Assembly: GCA_937925525.1 (NCBI GenBank)
Contig: CALALS010000057.1
Location: 1-6,878 of the forward strand
Direction of reading: 5' to 3'
DNA from: an uncultured Flavobacteriales bacterium
GTDB lineage: Bacteria > Bacteroidota > Bacteroidia > Flavobacteriales_E > Vicingaceae
Length of the DNA: 6,878 bases
The notes below the pieces were generated by a model, which was given only the letters and a program-made list of their open reading frames with translations, was not told the origin of the DNA and made no database searches. Below are positions 1 through 6,577 of the stretch, one piece after another. The translations under genes and the position numbers were made by a program. Every line of letters begins with the position of its first letter. Positions within the stretch are counted from its first letter, which is position 1.

Positions 1-626
1 CGCTCTTTGTAAAACTCAATAATTTGTTTGTACCCGATTCCTAAACGAGAAGTATAAAATTCAAACTTTGGTTCTTCTTCTGAGGCAATTCTAATTCCTA
101 CTTGAAAGGGTTGCTCTAGATTGTCTTCTAAAACTTTTAATTCATCGGTATTATCTAAAACAGGTAAAACGTTGGTAAATCCTTTTTTCTGTAACCGTGC
201 AATACTTTCTACATAATTGGCTTTTTTGTAACCATTATGAATAATCATTTTAGTGTTATCGATTAGGCCTTTTTCGTATAAGTTTTCAATAATGTTTATA
301 TCGAAAGCAGAAGAGGTTTCCAGCTTAATGTCGTGCTTTAAAGCTTCTTCAATTACATAAGAGAAGTGAGAGCTTTTGGTACAGTAACAATAATGATAGT
401 TGGCTTTATAATGGTTTTTATCAAACGCATTTTCAAACCATCCTTTTACCTTGTTAATATTATCTCCAATTTTTGGTAGGTAGGTAAACTTTAATGGACT
501 TCCGTATTCTCGCACAATGTCCATCATATTCATATCATGGAATAGTAGTTCGTTATCTTCTACGCTAAAATCTTCTTGTGGAAAATCAAAAGTCTGGTCT
601 ATTAAGTCGTAATATTTATTTTTCAT
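1..626 (-). CDS. speA: Biosynthetic arginine decarboxylase, PLP-dependent (N-terminal part, truncated by window edge)
   Basis: Cytoplasmic enzyme predicted to decarboxylate arginine to agmatine with pyridoxal phosphate, the first step of the agmatine route to polyamines. Reading the minus strand from the ATG at 624-626 gives 208 intact codons running off the left edge. The N-terminus (MKNKYYDLIDQTFDFPQ) is the typical opening of Bacteroidota arginine decarboxylases as I remember them. Residues 77-90 contain YHYCYCTKSSHF, where Lys84 fits the PLP Schiff-base lysine of fold-type III decarboxylases at the first barrel strand. KLETSSAFD (101-109) and MIIHNGYKK (127-135) fit the following barrel strands, and the segment around RIASEEEPKFEFYTSRLGIG (179-198) resembles the family's R..F..SR.G region. 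The family is roughly 460 residues or more, so over half is missing. A related diaminopimelate or ornithine decarboxylase is less likely because of the N-terminal signature. The fold is secure; exact substrate specificity is inferred. Confidence 0.85.
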   Translation of the reverse strand, partial: MKNKYYDLIDQTFDFPQEDFSVEDNELLFHDMNMMDIVREYGSPLKFTYLPKIGDNINKVKGWFENAFDKNHYKANYHYCYCTKSSHFSYVIEEALKHDIKLETSSAFDINIIENLYEKGLIDNTKMIIHNGYKKANYVESIARLQKKGFTNVLPVLDNTDELKVLEDNLEQPFQVGIRIASEEEPKFEFYTSRLGIGYKQIIEFYKE

Positions 627-633
627 TTGCCTT

Positions 634-641
634 TAAAAGTA
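634..641 (-). promoter_or_regulatory. Possible -7 element of the arginine decarboxylase gene
   Basis: Read on the minus strand this is TACTTTTA, seven of eight positions of the Bacteroidota TAnnTTTG element (last base differs). It ends only 7 bases before the ATG, so transcription from it would be almost leaderless. No TTG lies at the expected 17-23 base distance upstream. The same ten bases, TATTACTTTT, occur upstream of the ABC exporter gene. Weak on its own. Confidence 0.3.
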
Positions 642-657
642 ATATAGAATTTTTTAA

Positions 658-691
658 TTGATTGTATTGGTGCTTTCAATATATCAATCAA
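658..691. repeat. Imperfect inverted repeat upstream of the arginine decarboxylase gene
   Basis: Outer arms TTGATTG (658-664) and CAATCAA (685-691) are perfectly complementary. Immediately inside, TATTG (665-669) pairs with CAATA (677-681) around a 7-base loop, with a 3-base bulge (682-684) on one side. It lies 32-65 bases upstream of the decarboxylase ATG, just upstream of the candidate -7 element. It could be an operator for a dimeric regulator. It is AT-rich and could also be chance; there is no T-tract suggesting a terminator. The rest of the 627-887 gap holds no convincing gene, RNA or terminator. Confidence 0.3.
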
Positions 692-887
692 ATTCTAATA
701 GGCAAATAAATAGAGGAGAAATTGTTGGTAAATAGAAAGATAGAGCTATGCTTTTTTTTAATGAAGCCAAGCTGACTTATGTCGGAAGTAAAAATTATTG
801 ATGACTTAATTTTCATTTCTTTTTTAACTCATTAAGGGTTGCAATTTTAATGATAATTTTGGTAAAATAGATAGATTGAATATTAAA

Positions 888-2675
888 TTATATTTCATTG
901 ATAAATTGAAGCTCGCTCATTTTTTTGTAAAGCCCGCCTTCTTTGGCAATTAAATCGTTGTGGTTACCAAATTCAATCATTTTTCCTTTGTCTAAAACTA
1001 GTATTTTATCTGCTTTTCGAATGGTGGACAACCTATGCGCAATGATGATAGAAGTTCTGTCTTCCATCACAATATCTAAGGCTTGTTGTACTAGTTTTTC
1101 AGATTCTGAGTCTAGTGAAGAAGTGGCTTCATCTAAAATTAATATAGCCGGATTTTTAAGTATGGCTCTTGCAATAGCTATTCTTTGTCGTTGTCCACCA
1201 GAAAGCTGAATACCTCTTTCACCTACCAAAGTCTCTAGTTTTTCAGGTAAACGCTCAATAAACTCCCATGCAAAGGCTTTTTTAGCGGCTTCAATTATTT
1301 CTTCTTCTGAAGCGGCTGTATTTCCGTAAGCTATATTTTCTTTTATTGTTCCTCCAAACAAGAATACATCCTGCGGAACAATACCTATTTGTTCTCTGAT
1401 GTAGGTTAAATCAAACTTATTTATGTTTTCAGAGTCGATTAGTATTTCTCCATCAGAAATGGGGTAGAAGCGCATTAATAAATTGGCAATGGTGGTTTTC
1501 CCTGAACCTGAAGGCCCAACGAGCGCCATTTTTTTGCCGGCTTCCACTTCAAAGCTAATATTGTTGAGGACAGCAATTTCTTTCCGGCTAGGGTAAGAAA
1601 AGGAAACATTTTTAAATTCCACTTTTCCTTGTACGGCTTTCGTTTCAGATTTCAACTCATTTAAAAACTCTTCTTTTTCATCAATAATATTAAATAGATT
1701 TTCTGTACTACCAATAGCTTTTTGAATGCCTGCAAATGTTTGTGGAATACCTGCAAAAGAAGCTCCCACCATAATAGAGTAAAGCACAAATGAGGTTAGT
1801 TCGCCAATTTCTAATTCTCCGGCATCTTTTAATAATACAGCTCTCCAGATAAATAAAGCAATGGCGGATGAGCCCATAAGTATCATTAAGCCGATGAATG
1901 CTCCTCTCCAGATACCATTTTTAATGGCTAGTTTCTTTGCTTCTCCAACGGATTTGTTGTAACGGCTCTTTTCAAACTTTTCATTGGTGAAAGACTTTAC
2001 ATTAATAATTCCCTGAAAGCTTTCCTCTAAAACTACGTTGGATTCTGCTATTTTTTCTTGAGTTTGTTTTGATAGTTTTTTAATGAATTTGCCAAATACC
2101 ACAGCAATAATTACAATAGGAGGAATGGTGCAAAGAATAAGAATGGTTAACTCAAATGAATAAACCGAAACTAAAATAATACCTACCACAATGGTTAAGA
2201 TGCCTCTGAAGAATTCAGCAATGGTAGTCATAAAGGTTTCTTGTAACAAACTTATGTCTGCCTGAATTCTGCTGCTTAGCTCGCCAACACGTTTTTCATT
2301 AAAAAACTTCATGGGTAGGCTAATAATATGCCCAAATGCCTCACTTCTTAGTGACGCTAGAAAGCCTTCTGTGGCATAGGTAAAGAAGTACATTCTTAAA
2401 AAGGAAGCAATGGCTTGCAATAAAAAGACGGCAAAGAGCCAAAATGTAATAGTGCTTAAGCTATTTGAGTTAAGTAGATTAAACCCATCTACATTAGAGG
2501 CGTCTAACATATCGCCCATTAGTTTTGGAAAGGTAAGAGAGGTGGCTGTGGATAGCCCAAGAAATATCATCCCGACTACTAAATACCATTTGTATGGTCC
2601 AACATACTTAAATATTCTTAATGATTGCCGAAAGCCCTCTTTGGTGATTTTTTGCTTTTTTTCTTCCTTAGACAT
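888..2675 (-). CDS. Half-size ABC exporter, fused transmembrane and ATPase domains (MsbA-like)
   Basis: Inner-membrane ATP-driven exporter of 595 residues, the usual length of an ABCB/MsbA-type half transporter acting as a dimer. The N-terminal half has six hydrophobic segments at roughly 31-49, 75-98, 150-170, 172-195, 258-281 and 292-312. The ATPase half is complete: A-loop Tyr361 (YPSR), Walker A GPSGSGKT 387-394, Q-loop Gln435 (VPQDVFLF), signature LSGGQRQR 491-498, Walker B ILILDE 511-516 with catalytic Glu516, D-loop SSLD 519-522 and switch His547 (IIAHRLST). All catalytic residues are present, so it should be an active ATPase. The substrate cannot be read from sequence; lipids, lipid A precursors, peptides or drugs are all possible, so no msbA symbol is assigned. 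It stands alone on its strand, with 261 bases to the next gene downstream and a divergent promoter region upstream. The ATG at 2673-2675 is preceded by a good -7 box, supporting this start. No clear terminator hairpin was seen after the stop. Confidence 0.93.
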   Translation of the reverse strand: MSKEEKKQKITKEGFRQSLRIFKYVGPYKWYLVVGMIFLGLSTATSLTFPKLMGDMLDASNVDGFNLLNSNSLSTITFWLFAVFLLQAIASFLRMYFFTYATEGFLASLRSEAFGHIISLPMKFFNEKRVGELSSRIQADISLLQETFMTTIAEFFRGILTIVVGIILVSVYSFELTILILCTIPPIVIIAVVFGKFIKKLSKQTQEKIAESNVVLEESFQGIINVKSFTNEKFEKSRYNKSVGEAKKLAIKNGIWRGAFIGLMILMGSSAIALFIWRAVLLKDAGELEIGELTSFVLYSIMVGASFAGIPQTFAGIQKAIGSTENLFNIIDEKEEFLNELKSETKAVQGKVEFKNVSFSYPSRKEIAVLNNISFEVEAGKKMALVGPSGSGKTTIANLLMRFYPISDGEILIDSENINKFDLTYIREQIGIVPQDVFLFGGTIKENIAYGNTAASEEEIIEAAKKAFAWEFIERLPEKLETLVGERGIQLSGGQRQRIAIARAILKNPAILILDEATSSLDSESEKLVQQALDIVMEDRTSIIIAHRLSTIRKADKILVLDKGKMIEFGNHNDLIAKEGGLYKKMSELQFINEI

Positions 2676-2688
2676 TACTAAATTTGCG

Positions 2689-2696
2689 CAAAAGTA
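2689..2696 (-). promoter_or_regulatory. Bacteroidota -7 promoter element for the ABC exporter
   Basis: On the minus strand the sequence is TACTTTTG followed by CGC, an exact match to TAnnTTTG. It ends 13 bases before the ATG at 2675, implying a leader of only about 6-9 bases. A -33 TTG at 17-23 bases is not present; the nearest TTG (2710-2708) is only 11 bases away. The element is convincing in form, but the missing -33 lowers confidence. Confidence 0.5.
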
Positions 2697-2729
2697 ATAA
2701 TTCAGAGCAAGTTTTTGTCTTTTTTGTTT

Positions 2730-2758
2730 TTGTAGTTATAAAAATACAATTATATTTG
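2730..2758 (+). promoter_or_regulatory. Bacteroidota-type promoter of rpmH (-33 TTG and -7 TATATTTG)
   Basis: TATATTTG at 2751-2758 matches the TAnnTTTG consensus exactly. A TTG at 2730-2732, inside a T-rich stretch, lies 18 bases upstream, within the 17-23 base spacing expected for the primary sigma factor of this phylum. Transcription would begin around 2763-2766, giving a leader of roughly 35 bases before the rpmH ATG. It is the best promoter in the window, fitting a highly expressed ribosomal protein gene. Confidence 0.75.
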
Positions 2759-2800
2759 CCACCCGTTTTTAAGGAAAAGAAGATTTAATATATTAGAAAA

Positions 2801-2959
2801 ATGAAACGTACTTACCAACCATCTAATAGAAAGAGAAAAAACAAACACGGTTTTAGAGAGAGAATGTCTACTAAAAACGGTAGAAGAGTATTAGCTGCTC
2901 GAAGAAGAAGAGGAAGAAAAAAATTGACAGTGTCTGACGAACACAGACATAAGAAATAA
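2801..2959 (+). CDS. rpmH: 50S ribosomal protein L34
   Basis: Encodes a 52-residue, extremely basic protein of the large ribosomal subunit. The start MKRTYQPSNRKRKNKHGFRERM is the L34 signature (MKRT-QPS-RKRK--HGFR-RM), followed by STKNGRRVLAARRRRGRKKL, the conserved arginine-rich helix region. The C-terminal tail (TVSDEHRHKK) extends a few residues past the usual bacterial end near position 44-46, as in other Bacteroidota as I recall. It is transcribed alone: a strong promoter lies upstream and a terminator starts 12 bases after the stop. The rnpA gene that follows rpmH in many bacteria is absent here. The ATG is preceded by an A-rich stretch (TTAGAAAA) rather than a well-placed Shine-Dalgarno; an AAGGA at 2771-2775 is too far upstream to serve. 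Confidence 0.98.
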   Translation: MKRTYQPSNRKRKNKHGFRERMSTKNGRRVLAARRRRGRKKLTVSDEHRHKK

Positions 2960-2970
2960 ATCCCAATTTT

Positions 2971-2998
2971 ATCCCGCCCCAAAAAGGCGGGATTTTTT
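2971..2998 (+). terminator. Rho-independent terminator after rpmH
   Basis: Perfect 8-bp stem ATCCCGCC (2971-2978) with GGCGGGAT (2986-2993), 7-base loop CCAAAAA, and a run of six T (2993-2998) that begins at the last base of the stem. The GC-rich core stands out from the AT-rich surroundings. It separates rpmH from the porin operon, which has its own -7 element 38 bases further on. Confidence 0.93.
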
Positions 2999-3035
2999 AT
3001 TTCATACCATTTCCACTAAGATTATCATCTTTCAT

Positions 3036-3043
3036 TACATTTG
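3036..3043 (+). promoter_or_regulatory. Bacteroidota -7 promoter element of the porin-rsmE operon
   Basis: TACATTTG is an exact TAnnTTTG match, 24 bases before the preferred ATG at 3068 and just after the rpmH terminator. Transcription would start around 3048-3051, leaving a leader of about 20 bases. No TTG occurs at the usual -33 distance, so the upstream half is weak. The element contains the TTG at 3041-3043 that would otherwise be read as the porin start codon. Confidence 0.6.
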
Positions 3044-3067
3044 TGGCTTATCTTGCCACTAAGCATA

Positions 3068-4792
3068 ATGTCATTATTTAAAATAAGTCTGTTTACCCTT
3101 TTTGTTGTGCTCTCTCAAATTGTTCTTGCGCAGCAAATAGATTCTTTGGATTATAATTTTTCTAGAGCAATATTAGGAAACAGGGGAAGCAACTCATTTT
3201 CATTACTATATAATCATAAGTCACTGGATTTCATTGGTGATAATCAGTATTTACAGTATTCTTTACAAAAATCACTAAGTAGAGATAGAATAACGGATTC
3301 TTCTTTTAGTAATGTTCGATATCTTTTAGGAACTCCTACCGAGCAAGATTTTGAATTTACACACAAACAGAAACTAGGTAGCCAGATAGATTTAGTATTT
3401 GATTTTAAGAAACTGAAATCAGGAGGATTTTACCAAAATCAGGAAAATAACCACCAAAATGTGCGATTTGAGGCGAATTATCAAACGAAGAATGAAGCCT
3501 ATCAAATACATCCGTTTGCGGTTTTTAATAAGTTAGGCTTTCAGGAAAATGGAGGAATTGCTGACCCATTGGATTTTGAGGAGAATATTATTGACAACCG
3601 AGCCATTATGCCGGTTAACATTTCTGCCACCAACACCATGAAAAATAATTTTTATGGAGTTCAGCAAAATGTTAGACTATTTAAAGGAAAAGATTCTCTT
3701 GTTGCTTCTTCATTTGAGTTGGAGCATCTCATTATGATGAACAAAAAGCAAAAAAGGTATTTGGAAGATTTAACTGCTTTGCCATTGTTTTATGATAACA
3801 TTTATTTAGACAGCACACTTACCAATGACTCTATTTTACAAGAGAGTTTACTAAATGAACTAAGGTTTAATTATAGAATCAAAAAAGACAGTAATCTGTT
3901 AATGTTTTCTCCTTATGGTAGTTATGAAGATGTGAAGTATAACCAAAATCAATTGGTTGATAGTTCATATATTAATCTATATGCCGGACTTGACTTTTCT
4001 TATTTATCAGAAAGTATTGAAGTTGGATTTACTTCTAAGTATGGAGTTGATGGTTATCAAAAGGGCGCTTACGCTTTTAATGCAAATTTTATTTATAATA
4101 TTGATGATACCAGCCGAATTTCACTTCATGCTAACCTTAACAATAGTGTGCCGGAAGTTTTCTTAAATCATTATTCTGCTAATAATTTTAATTGGAGCAA
4201 CAATCTCAAAAATCAAGAATCGTATGGTTTTGAGATTGCCTATAACCACAATAGACTACTTAATGCAAGTGTTACATCGGTTAATATTGTTGATTACATT
4301 TATTTTGGGAAAACTTCTAGTCCACTACAAAGTACTGAGCTAATTCAGACCTATAAATTTAATTTGTTCGGCCATTTAGCATTAAAAAATATTCACTTAA
4401 AATATAATGTGGCTTACCAATGGTTGAGTAACGAGAATTTGTTGCCTTTACCTGATTTAGTTTCTTCTGCCACACTTTATTTTGAAAATTATTTATTTAA
4501 AAAGGCCCTAAAATTTAGACTAGGTGGTGATGTTTGGTATTTCTCAGATTATGTGGGCTATGATTATAATCCTGCTACAGCTCAGTTTTATTTAAGCTCT
4601 AGTTCAGAAAAGATAGGAGCTTACCCTTATCTCAATGGATTTTTAAATCTTTATATTAAGCGGGCAAAACTATTTTTTAGAGTGGATCATTTTAATTCAG
4701 GTTTCTTTGGGTATAATTACTACACCATTCAAAATTATCCTATGCCGGACAGAACTTTTAAGTTTGGTTTAGAGTGGAAATTTTTAGACTAG
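3068..4792 (+). CDS. Putative outer-membrane beta-barrel porin (Porin_10-like)
   Basis: Predicted outer-membrane barrel of 574 residues. From the ATG at 3068 the first 21 residues form a clean signal peptide: MSLFK, then a hydrophobic core, then a VLA cleavage site before QQIDS. An upstream in-frame TTG at 3041 would add nine residues (MWLILPLSI) but lies inside the -7 promoter element, so it is not used here. The mature part is rich in alternating aromatic and polar residues typical of barrel strands and has no long hydrophobic helix. Conserved-looking segments of the Bacteroidota putative porin family include LGTPTEQDFEFTH (87-99), LVFDFKKLKSGGFYQNQ (109-125) and NKLGFQENGGI (154-164). It ends with aromatic-rich strands (RTFKFGLEWKFLD). 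Transported substrate is unknown. It is first in a five-gene unit; its TAG stop is directly followed by the rsmE ATG. A TonB-dependent receptor is unlikely: no plug domain was seen and it is too short. Confidence 0.8.
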   Translation: MSLFKISLFTLFVVLSQIVLAQQIDSLDYNFSRAILGNRGSNSFSLLYNHKSLDFIGDNQYLQYSLQKSLSRDRITDSSFSNVRYLLGTPTEQDFEFTHKQKLGSQIDLVFDFKKLKSGGFYQNQENNHQNVRFEANYQTKNEAYQIHPFAVFNKLGFQENGGIADPLDFEENIIDNRAIMPVNISATNTMKNNFYGVQQNVRLFKGKDSLVASSFELEHLIMMNKKQKRYLEDLTALPLFYDNIYLDSTLTNDSILQESLLNELRFNYRIKKDSNLLMFSPYGSYEDVKYNQNQLVDSSYINLYAGLDFSYLSESIEVGFTSKYGVDGYQKGAYAFNANFIYNIDDTSRISLHANLNNSVPEVFLNHYSANNFNWSNNLKNQESYGFEIAYNHNRLLNASVTSVNIVDYIYFGKTSSPLQSTELIQTYKFNLFGHLALKNIHLKYNVAYQWLSNENLLPLPDLVSSATLYFENYLFKKALKFRLGGDVWYFSDYVGYDYNPATAQFYLSSSSEKIGAYPYLNGFLNLYIKRAKLFFRVDHFNSGFFGYNYYTIQNYPMPDRTFKFGLEWKFLD

Positions 4793-5497
4793 ATGGCTAT
4801 TTTTTATCAGGAAAATATAGATGATTTAAAATTGAGTGAAACGGAAGTTCATCACGCTGTTAAAGTGTTACGTAAAAAGGTAGGTGATGAAATTCAACTA
4901 GTTAACGGTAAGGGGCTTTTAGTTAATGCTGAAATTACAATTGCGGACAAGAAAAACTGTGAGTACAAAATTATTCAATCCACCCAATTTGAGGAGCCGA
5001 GACCTAACGTCCATATAGCGATAGCTCCCACAAAAAATATGGATAGGTATGAATGGTTTGCCGAAAAAGCTGTGGAGATAGGTGTTTCTGAAATCACACC
5101 AATTCTTACGGAGAACAGTGAACGAAAAAAACTAAAATTAGACCGTTTGCAAAACATACTTATTTCCGGAATGAAACAATCTAAAAATTACTTTTTACCG
5201 AAACTGAATGAATTGACAGCTTTTTCTGATTTTATGAAGTCTGTTAAGGAAACACAAAAGTATATTGCCCACTGCGAAACGGAAGAAAATCAACACTTGA
5301 TAAAATGGATTAATACTAACAACGATATTTTGGTGATGATTGGGCCTGAAGGAGATTTTAGTCAGAATGAAATTCAACTAGCTATTAAAGCTGGCTTTAA
5401 AGAATGCAGTTTGGGAACTTCAAGATTAAGAACTGAAACAGCTGGTGTGGTTGCTTGTGAAATTTGTAATTTAGCGAAATACCTTAATCTAAAATAG
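4793..5497 (+). CDS. rsmE: 16S rRNA (uracil(1498)-N(3))-methyltransferase RsmE
   Basis: Methylates N3 of U1498 in the decoding region of 16S rRNA, using S-adenosylmethionine. At 234 residues it has normal family length. The N-terminal PUA-like domain (about 1-70) carries the HHAVKVLRKKVGD segment (20-32), matching the family's H--VLR motif. The C-terminal SPOUT/trefoil-knot domain shows AIAPTKNMDRYEWFAEKAVE (76-95), IGVSEITPI (96-104), MKQSKNYFLP (127-136, equivalent to the EQS-R motif), GPEGDFS (184-190) and LGTSRLRTETAG (207-218). The last two form the SAM-binding knot and are intact. The start is immediate after the porin stop (TAGATG), so translation is probably coupled; the next gene begins one base after its stop. 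rRNA modification has no obvious link to the porin, and the arrangement may simply be conserved co-transcription. Confidence 0.96.
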   Translation: MAIFYQENIDDLKLSETEVHHAVKVLRKKVGDEIQLVNGKGLLVNAEITIADKKNCEYKIIQSTQFEEPRPNVHIAIAPTKNMDRYEWFAEKAVEIGVSEITPILTENSERKKLKLDRLQNILISGMKQSKNYFLPKLNELTAFSDFMKSVKETQKYIAHCETEENQHLIKWINTNNDILVMIGPEGDFSQNEIQLAIKAGFKECSLGTSRLRTETAGVVACEICNLAKYLNLK

Positions 5498-5498
5498 G

Positions 5499-5915
5499 AT
5501 GAAAAAAGTAACAGGAATAGGTGGTGTTTTTTTTAAATGCCAGGATCCCAAAAAGATGAAAGATTGGTACGCTGAAAATCTAGGATTGAAAACGGATGAT
5601 TATGGAAGTACTTTTGAATGGAGAAATGCAGACAAGCCGGAAGAAGTTTGTTATACACAGTGGAGTCCTTTTAATGCGGATACAAAATATTTTGCTCCGT
5701 CTCAAAAGGAGTTTATGATTAATTACAGAGTTGAGAATTTAGAGTGGTTGTTAGAAGAATTAAAGAAAAATGACGTTAAGGTAGTGGGTGAAATACAAAC
5801 CTATGACTATGGAAAATTTGCTCACATCATGGACCCTGAAGGAAATAAAATAGAGTTATGGGAACCGATTGACCAATCAATTGGAGACTTTGCTAATGGA
5901 AATACAACACACTAA
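5499..5915 (+). CDS. VOC-fold (glyoxalase/bleomycin-resistance-like) protein
   Basis: Small cytoplasmic protein of 138 residues with one vicinal-oxygen-chelate module made of two beta-alpha-beta-beta-beta repeats. Repeat one is VTGIGGVFFKCQDPKKMKDWY with ENLGL (26-30), the family's 'D-----FY---LG' pattern. Repeat two is FMINYRVENLEWLLEELKKN (72-91), ending in GKFAHIMDPEGNKIELWEP (105-123), the classic 'DP-GN-IEL-EP' finish. Glu119 fits the usual last metal ligand, and His109 is near the active site. The N-terminal position that often holds a metal-binding His or Gln is hydrophobic here (GGVFF), so it may use an incomplete metal site or none. Substrate is unknown; glyoxalase I, dioxygenase or resistance roles cannot be told apart. 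It sits one base after rsmE and its stop overlaps the next start (TAATG), so it is an integral operon member. No signal peptide. Confidence 0.85.
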   Translation: MKKVTGIGGVFFKCQDPKKMKDWYAENLGLKTDDYGSTFEWRNADKPEEVCYTQWSPFNADTKYFAPSQKEFMINYRVENLEWLLEELKKNDVKVVGEIQTYDYGKFAHIMDPEGNKIELWEPIDQSIGDFANGNTTH

Positions 5916-6577
5916 TGAGAATTTTTTTAGTAGTCATATCAAGTATATTTTTCTTTTCGTTTAGCAACAACTATTCCTATCAGATTGCACTGTTAAAGTA
6001 TAATGGAGGCGGTGATTGGTATTCCAACAGAGAAACATCTTTACCTAATTTAATTAAGTTTTGTAATCAAAACTTAGGAACAAACATTAATCCCGAACAA
6101 GCTGAAATAGAAGTTGGCAGCCCGGATATTTTTAATTATCCTTTTTTGCATTTAACAGGTCATGGTAACGTTATCTTTAACAGTCAGGAAGTAGAAAATT
6201 TAAGATTGTATCTCACTTCCGGTGGCTTTTTACATATTGATGACAACTATGGAATGGATAAGTTTATCAGGAGAGAAATGAAAAAAGTTTTTCCGGAATT
6301 AGATTTTATTGAAATTCCTTATTCACATCCCATTTATCATCAGAAATACAATTTTAGTAGTTTGCCAAAAATTCATGAACATGATAATAAGCCGGCTCAG
6401 GGCTTTGGTTTAATCTATGAAGGGAAACTGGTTTGTTTTTATACTTATGAGTGTGACTTAGGTGACGGCTGGGAAGACCCTTCAGTACATGGTGATTCAG
6501 ATGAGAGCAGAAAAAAAGCATTACAGATGGGTGCAAATATTCTACAATTTGCTTTAATGGGCGAATCAAAAAAGTAA
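5915..6577 (+). CDS. DUF4159 protein, predicted exported
   Basis: 220-residue protein of unknown function. It starts with a short basic end and hydrophobic stretch (MRIFLVVISSIFFFSFS), most likely a signal peptide or membrane anchor, so it should act in the periplasm or at the membrane. Recognised as DUF4159 by remembered family motifs: LLKYNGGGDWYSNRETSLPN (26-45), HLTGHGNV (79-86), GGFLHIDDNYGMDKFIRREM (103-122), HPIYHQKY (138-145), LPKIHEHD (150-157), GFGLIYEGKLVCFYTYECD (163-181) and LGDGWEDP (182-189). The domain is considered related to the class I glutamine-amidotransferase-like fold, but I see no assured Cys-His-Glu triad. It is dense in His and Asp (H79, H83, H107, D109, D110, H138, H142, H154, H156, D157), which could bind metal or ligand; this is inference. 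Cys174 and Cys180 are six residues apart and could form a disulfide after export. Its ATG overlaps the stop of the VOC gene, and its own stop overlaps the next ATG. Confidence 0.85.
   Translation: MRIFLVVISSIFFFSFSNNYSYQIALLKYNGGGDWYSNRETSLPNLIKFCNQNLGTNINPEQAEIEVGSPDIFNYPFLHLTGHGNVIFNSQEVENLRLYLTSGGFLHIDDNYGMDKFIRREMKKVFPELDFIEIPYSHPIYHQKYNFSSLPKIHEHDNKPAQGFGLIYEGKLVCFYTYECDLGDGWEDPSVHGDSDESRKKALQMGANILQFALMGESKK

Noticed and set aside
748..801. Possible 17-residue plus-strand peptide in the 627-887 gap (ATG at 748, stop at 799-801)
   Set aside because: Too short to judge, no promoter consensus in front of it, no recognisable product, and short frames of this size are common by chance.
825..839. 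Short imperfect hairpin (AACTC/GGGTT) considered as terminator for the ABC exporter
   Set aside because: Only five pairs with a wobble or mismatch, and on the exporter's strand it is followed by A residues rather than a T-tract.
943..1209. Plus-strand 88-codon frame inside the ABC exporter gene
   Set aside because: It is antisense to the ATPase domain with its Walker B and signature motifs. The product has no recognisable domain, and the frame exists only because the opposite strand is constrained.
2410..2697. Plus-strand 95-codon frame over the start of the ABC exporter gene
   Set aside because: It overlaps the first membrane segments of the exporter in antisense and ends in the promoter region. 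It has no domain signature and no promoter of its own.
3957..4166. 69-codon frame inside the porin gene
   Set aside because: It is an out-of-frame shadow of the barrel coding sequence; its hydrophobic look comes from reading AT-rich codons in another phase.
4975..5377. Two antisense 60-codon frames (4975-5157 and 5195-5377) in rsmE
   Set aside because: Both lie entirely within the well-supported rsmE gene on the opposite strand, with no family resemblance or promoter.
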